Shown here: positions 63,215 to 64,000 of the stretch, in pieces | Layout of the letters: each line of letters opens with the position of its first letter | How positions within the stretch are numbered: the stretch's first letter is position 1 | DNA from: Ryuthela nishihirai | Lineage: Eukaryota; Arthropoda; Arachnida; Araneae; Heptathelidae | Direction: 5' to 3' | Assembly: GCA_038380435.1 (NCBI GenBank) | Contig: JAWZYU010000057.1 | Coordinates: 1,991,201 to 2,055,200, forward strand | DNA: 64,000 nt | The notes under the pieces: model-generated | What the model saw: the letters and a program-made list of their open reading frames with translations, nothing else | Told to the model about the DNA's origin: nothing | Database searches by the model: none | Translations under genes and position numbers: made by a program

Positions 63215-64000
63215 TTAAAAGTCTCTAGATAGTGCTATATATTTATATATATATATAGATGTTATATATTTATAGATAGATAAAACTATAGTTATAGTAT
63301 AACAATGGGAAAAAAATAAAACATAAATATCAGTGGTTCTCAAAATTTTATGCTTCACGTGCCCCCTGGAAATGTGTATGTAACTGGCGTACCCCTTGTA
63401 TGGATAGATAAAACTATAGTTATAGTATAACAATGGGAATAAAATAAAACATATATATCAGTGGTTCTCAAACTTTTATGCTTCACGTGCCCCCTGTAAA
63501 TGTGTATGTAACTGGCGTACCCCTTGTATAGATAGATAAAACTAAAGTTATATTATAACAATGGGAATAAAATATAACATATATAACTCTGGTTCTCAAC
63601 CTTTTATGCATCCCGTGCCCCCTGGAAATATGTATGTAACTGGCGTACCCCTTGCATAGATAGATAAAACTAAAGATATATTATAACAGTGGGAATAAAA
63701 TAAAACATATATATTAGGGGTTCTCAAAATTTTATGCTTCACGTACCCCCTGGAAATGTGTATGTAACTGGCGTACCCCTTGTATAGATAGATAAAACTA
63801 TAGTTATAGTATAACAATGGAAATAAAATAAAACATATATATATATATCAGTGGTTCTCAGCCTTTTATGCTTCACGTTCCTCCTGGAAATGTGTATGTA
63901 ACTGGCGTACCCCTTGTATAGATAGATAAAACTAAAGTTATATTATAACAATGGGAATAAAATATAACATATATAACACTGGTTCTCAACCTTTTATGCA
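63215..64000 (+). repeat. 128-bp tandem array with a hAT-like terminus in each unit
   Basis: The anchor TAGATAAAACTA recurs at about 63,279, 63,407, 63,535, 63,663, 63,791 and 63,925 (128-bp period; one unit is 134 bp with an extra ATATAT). Each unit has CAGTGGTTCTCAAACTTTTA, TGCTTCACGTGCCCCCTGG and ACTGGCGTACCCCTTGTATA. The first resembles hAT-superfamily terminal inverted repeats (CAGNGGTTCTCAA...). The array runs off the right edge. Alternate units share ACTAAAGTTATATTATAACA, hinting at a two-unit higher order. Confidence 0.92.

Overview
The window looks like a repeat-dominated stretch of an animal nuclear genome, most likely an arthropod (possibly a chelicerate). That placement is an inference from the mix of families: Tc1/mariner elements, Jockey-like, RTE-like and Tx1/L1-like LINEs, tRNA-derived SINEs and Ty3-type pol. 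No marker fixes the species. I see no intact host gene, rRNA, canonical tRNA, CRISPR array or bacterial operon. Every protein I recognise is a transposable-element fragment carrying stops, frameshifts, truncations or nested insertions, apart from one 70-residue piece of a protein family of unknown function (49,955-50,167, minus).

Layout. 1-10,437: two copies of a macro-unit. Each is a ~93-98 bp satellite (1-655 and 5,408-7,718) ending in one inverted arm, then a SINE tail and a ~2.5 kb flank (770-3,396 and 7,830-10,437). 10.4-16.6 kb: SINEs, a minus copy of a dispersed AT-rich repeat (called RX here) and a dead Jockey-like RT. 16.9-21.9 kb and 48.9-56.6 kb: a colinear segmental duplication (A and B) of RTE endonuclease, RX, a GC-rich block, SINE2, Ty3-type pol and two SINE1s; a third partial copy lies at 23.3-27.2 kb. 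28.07-29.50 kb: a complete but dead Tc1 element with both TIRs. 31.1-33.7 kb: degenerate repeats with two tRNA-like sequences. 33.8-42.6 kb: a Jockey fragment, then two Tx1/L1-like LINEs facing each other, the plus copy with two SINE1 insertions in ORF1. 43.1-48.8 kb: a composite MITE, a 29-bp array and a pile-up of SINE1 copies. 56.7-58.6 kb: a second composite MITE and a 49-bp hairpin array. 58.8-63.2 kb: SINE tails, RTE, mariner and Tc1 remnants and a minus RX holding a simple palindromic MITE. 63.2 kb to the edge: a 128-bp array whose unit carries a hAT-like terminus.

Naming used here. SINE1: a tRNA-derived head (~215 bp, A and B boxes) plus a ~165-175 bp tail module ending in CCCAA repeats. 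SINE2: a tRNA-derived head of Leu/Ser-like A-box type plus a ~130 bp body with two short palindromes. RX: a dispersed ~0.8-1.5 kb AT-rich repeat without recognisable coding. GC block: a GC-rich non-coding repeat accompanying RX.

Most interesting points: (i) a graded series at five loci suggesting that a palindromic Tc1-type MITE becomes a satellite by tandem growth of only one arm; (ii) SINE1 copies with one to five tandem tail modules behind one head; (iii) a SINE1 shared by segments A and B whose target-site duplications differ by the same base on both sides; (iv) several arrays (38, 29, 49 and 128 bp) whose single-copy or transposon-end precursors can be pointed to.
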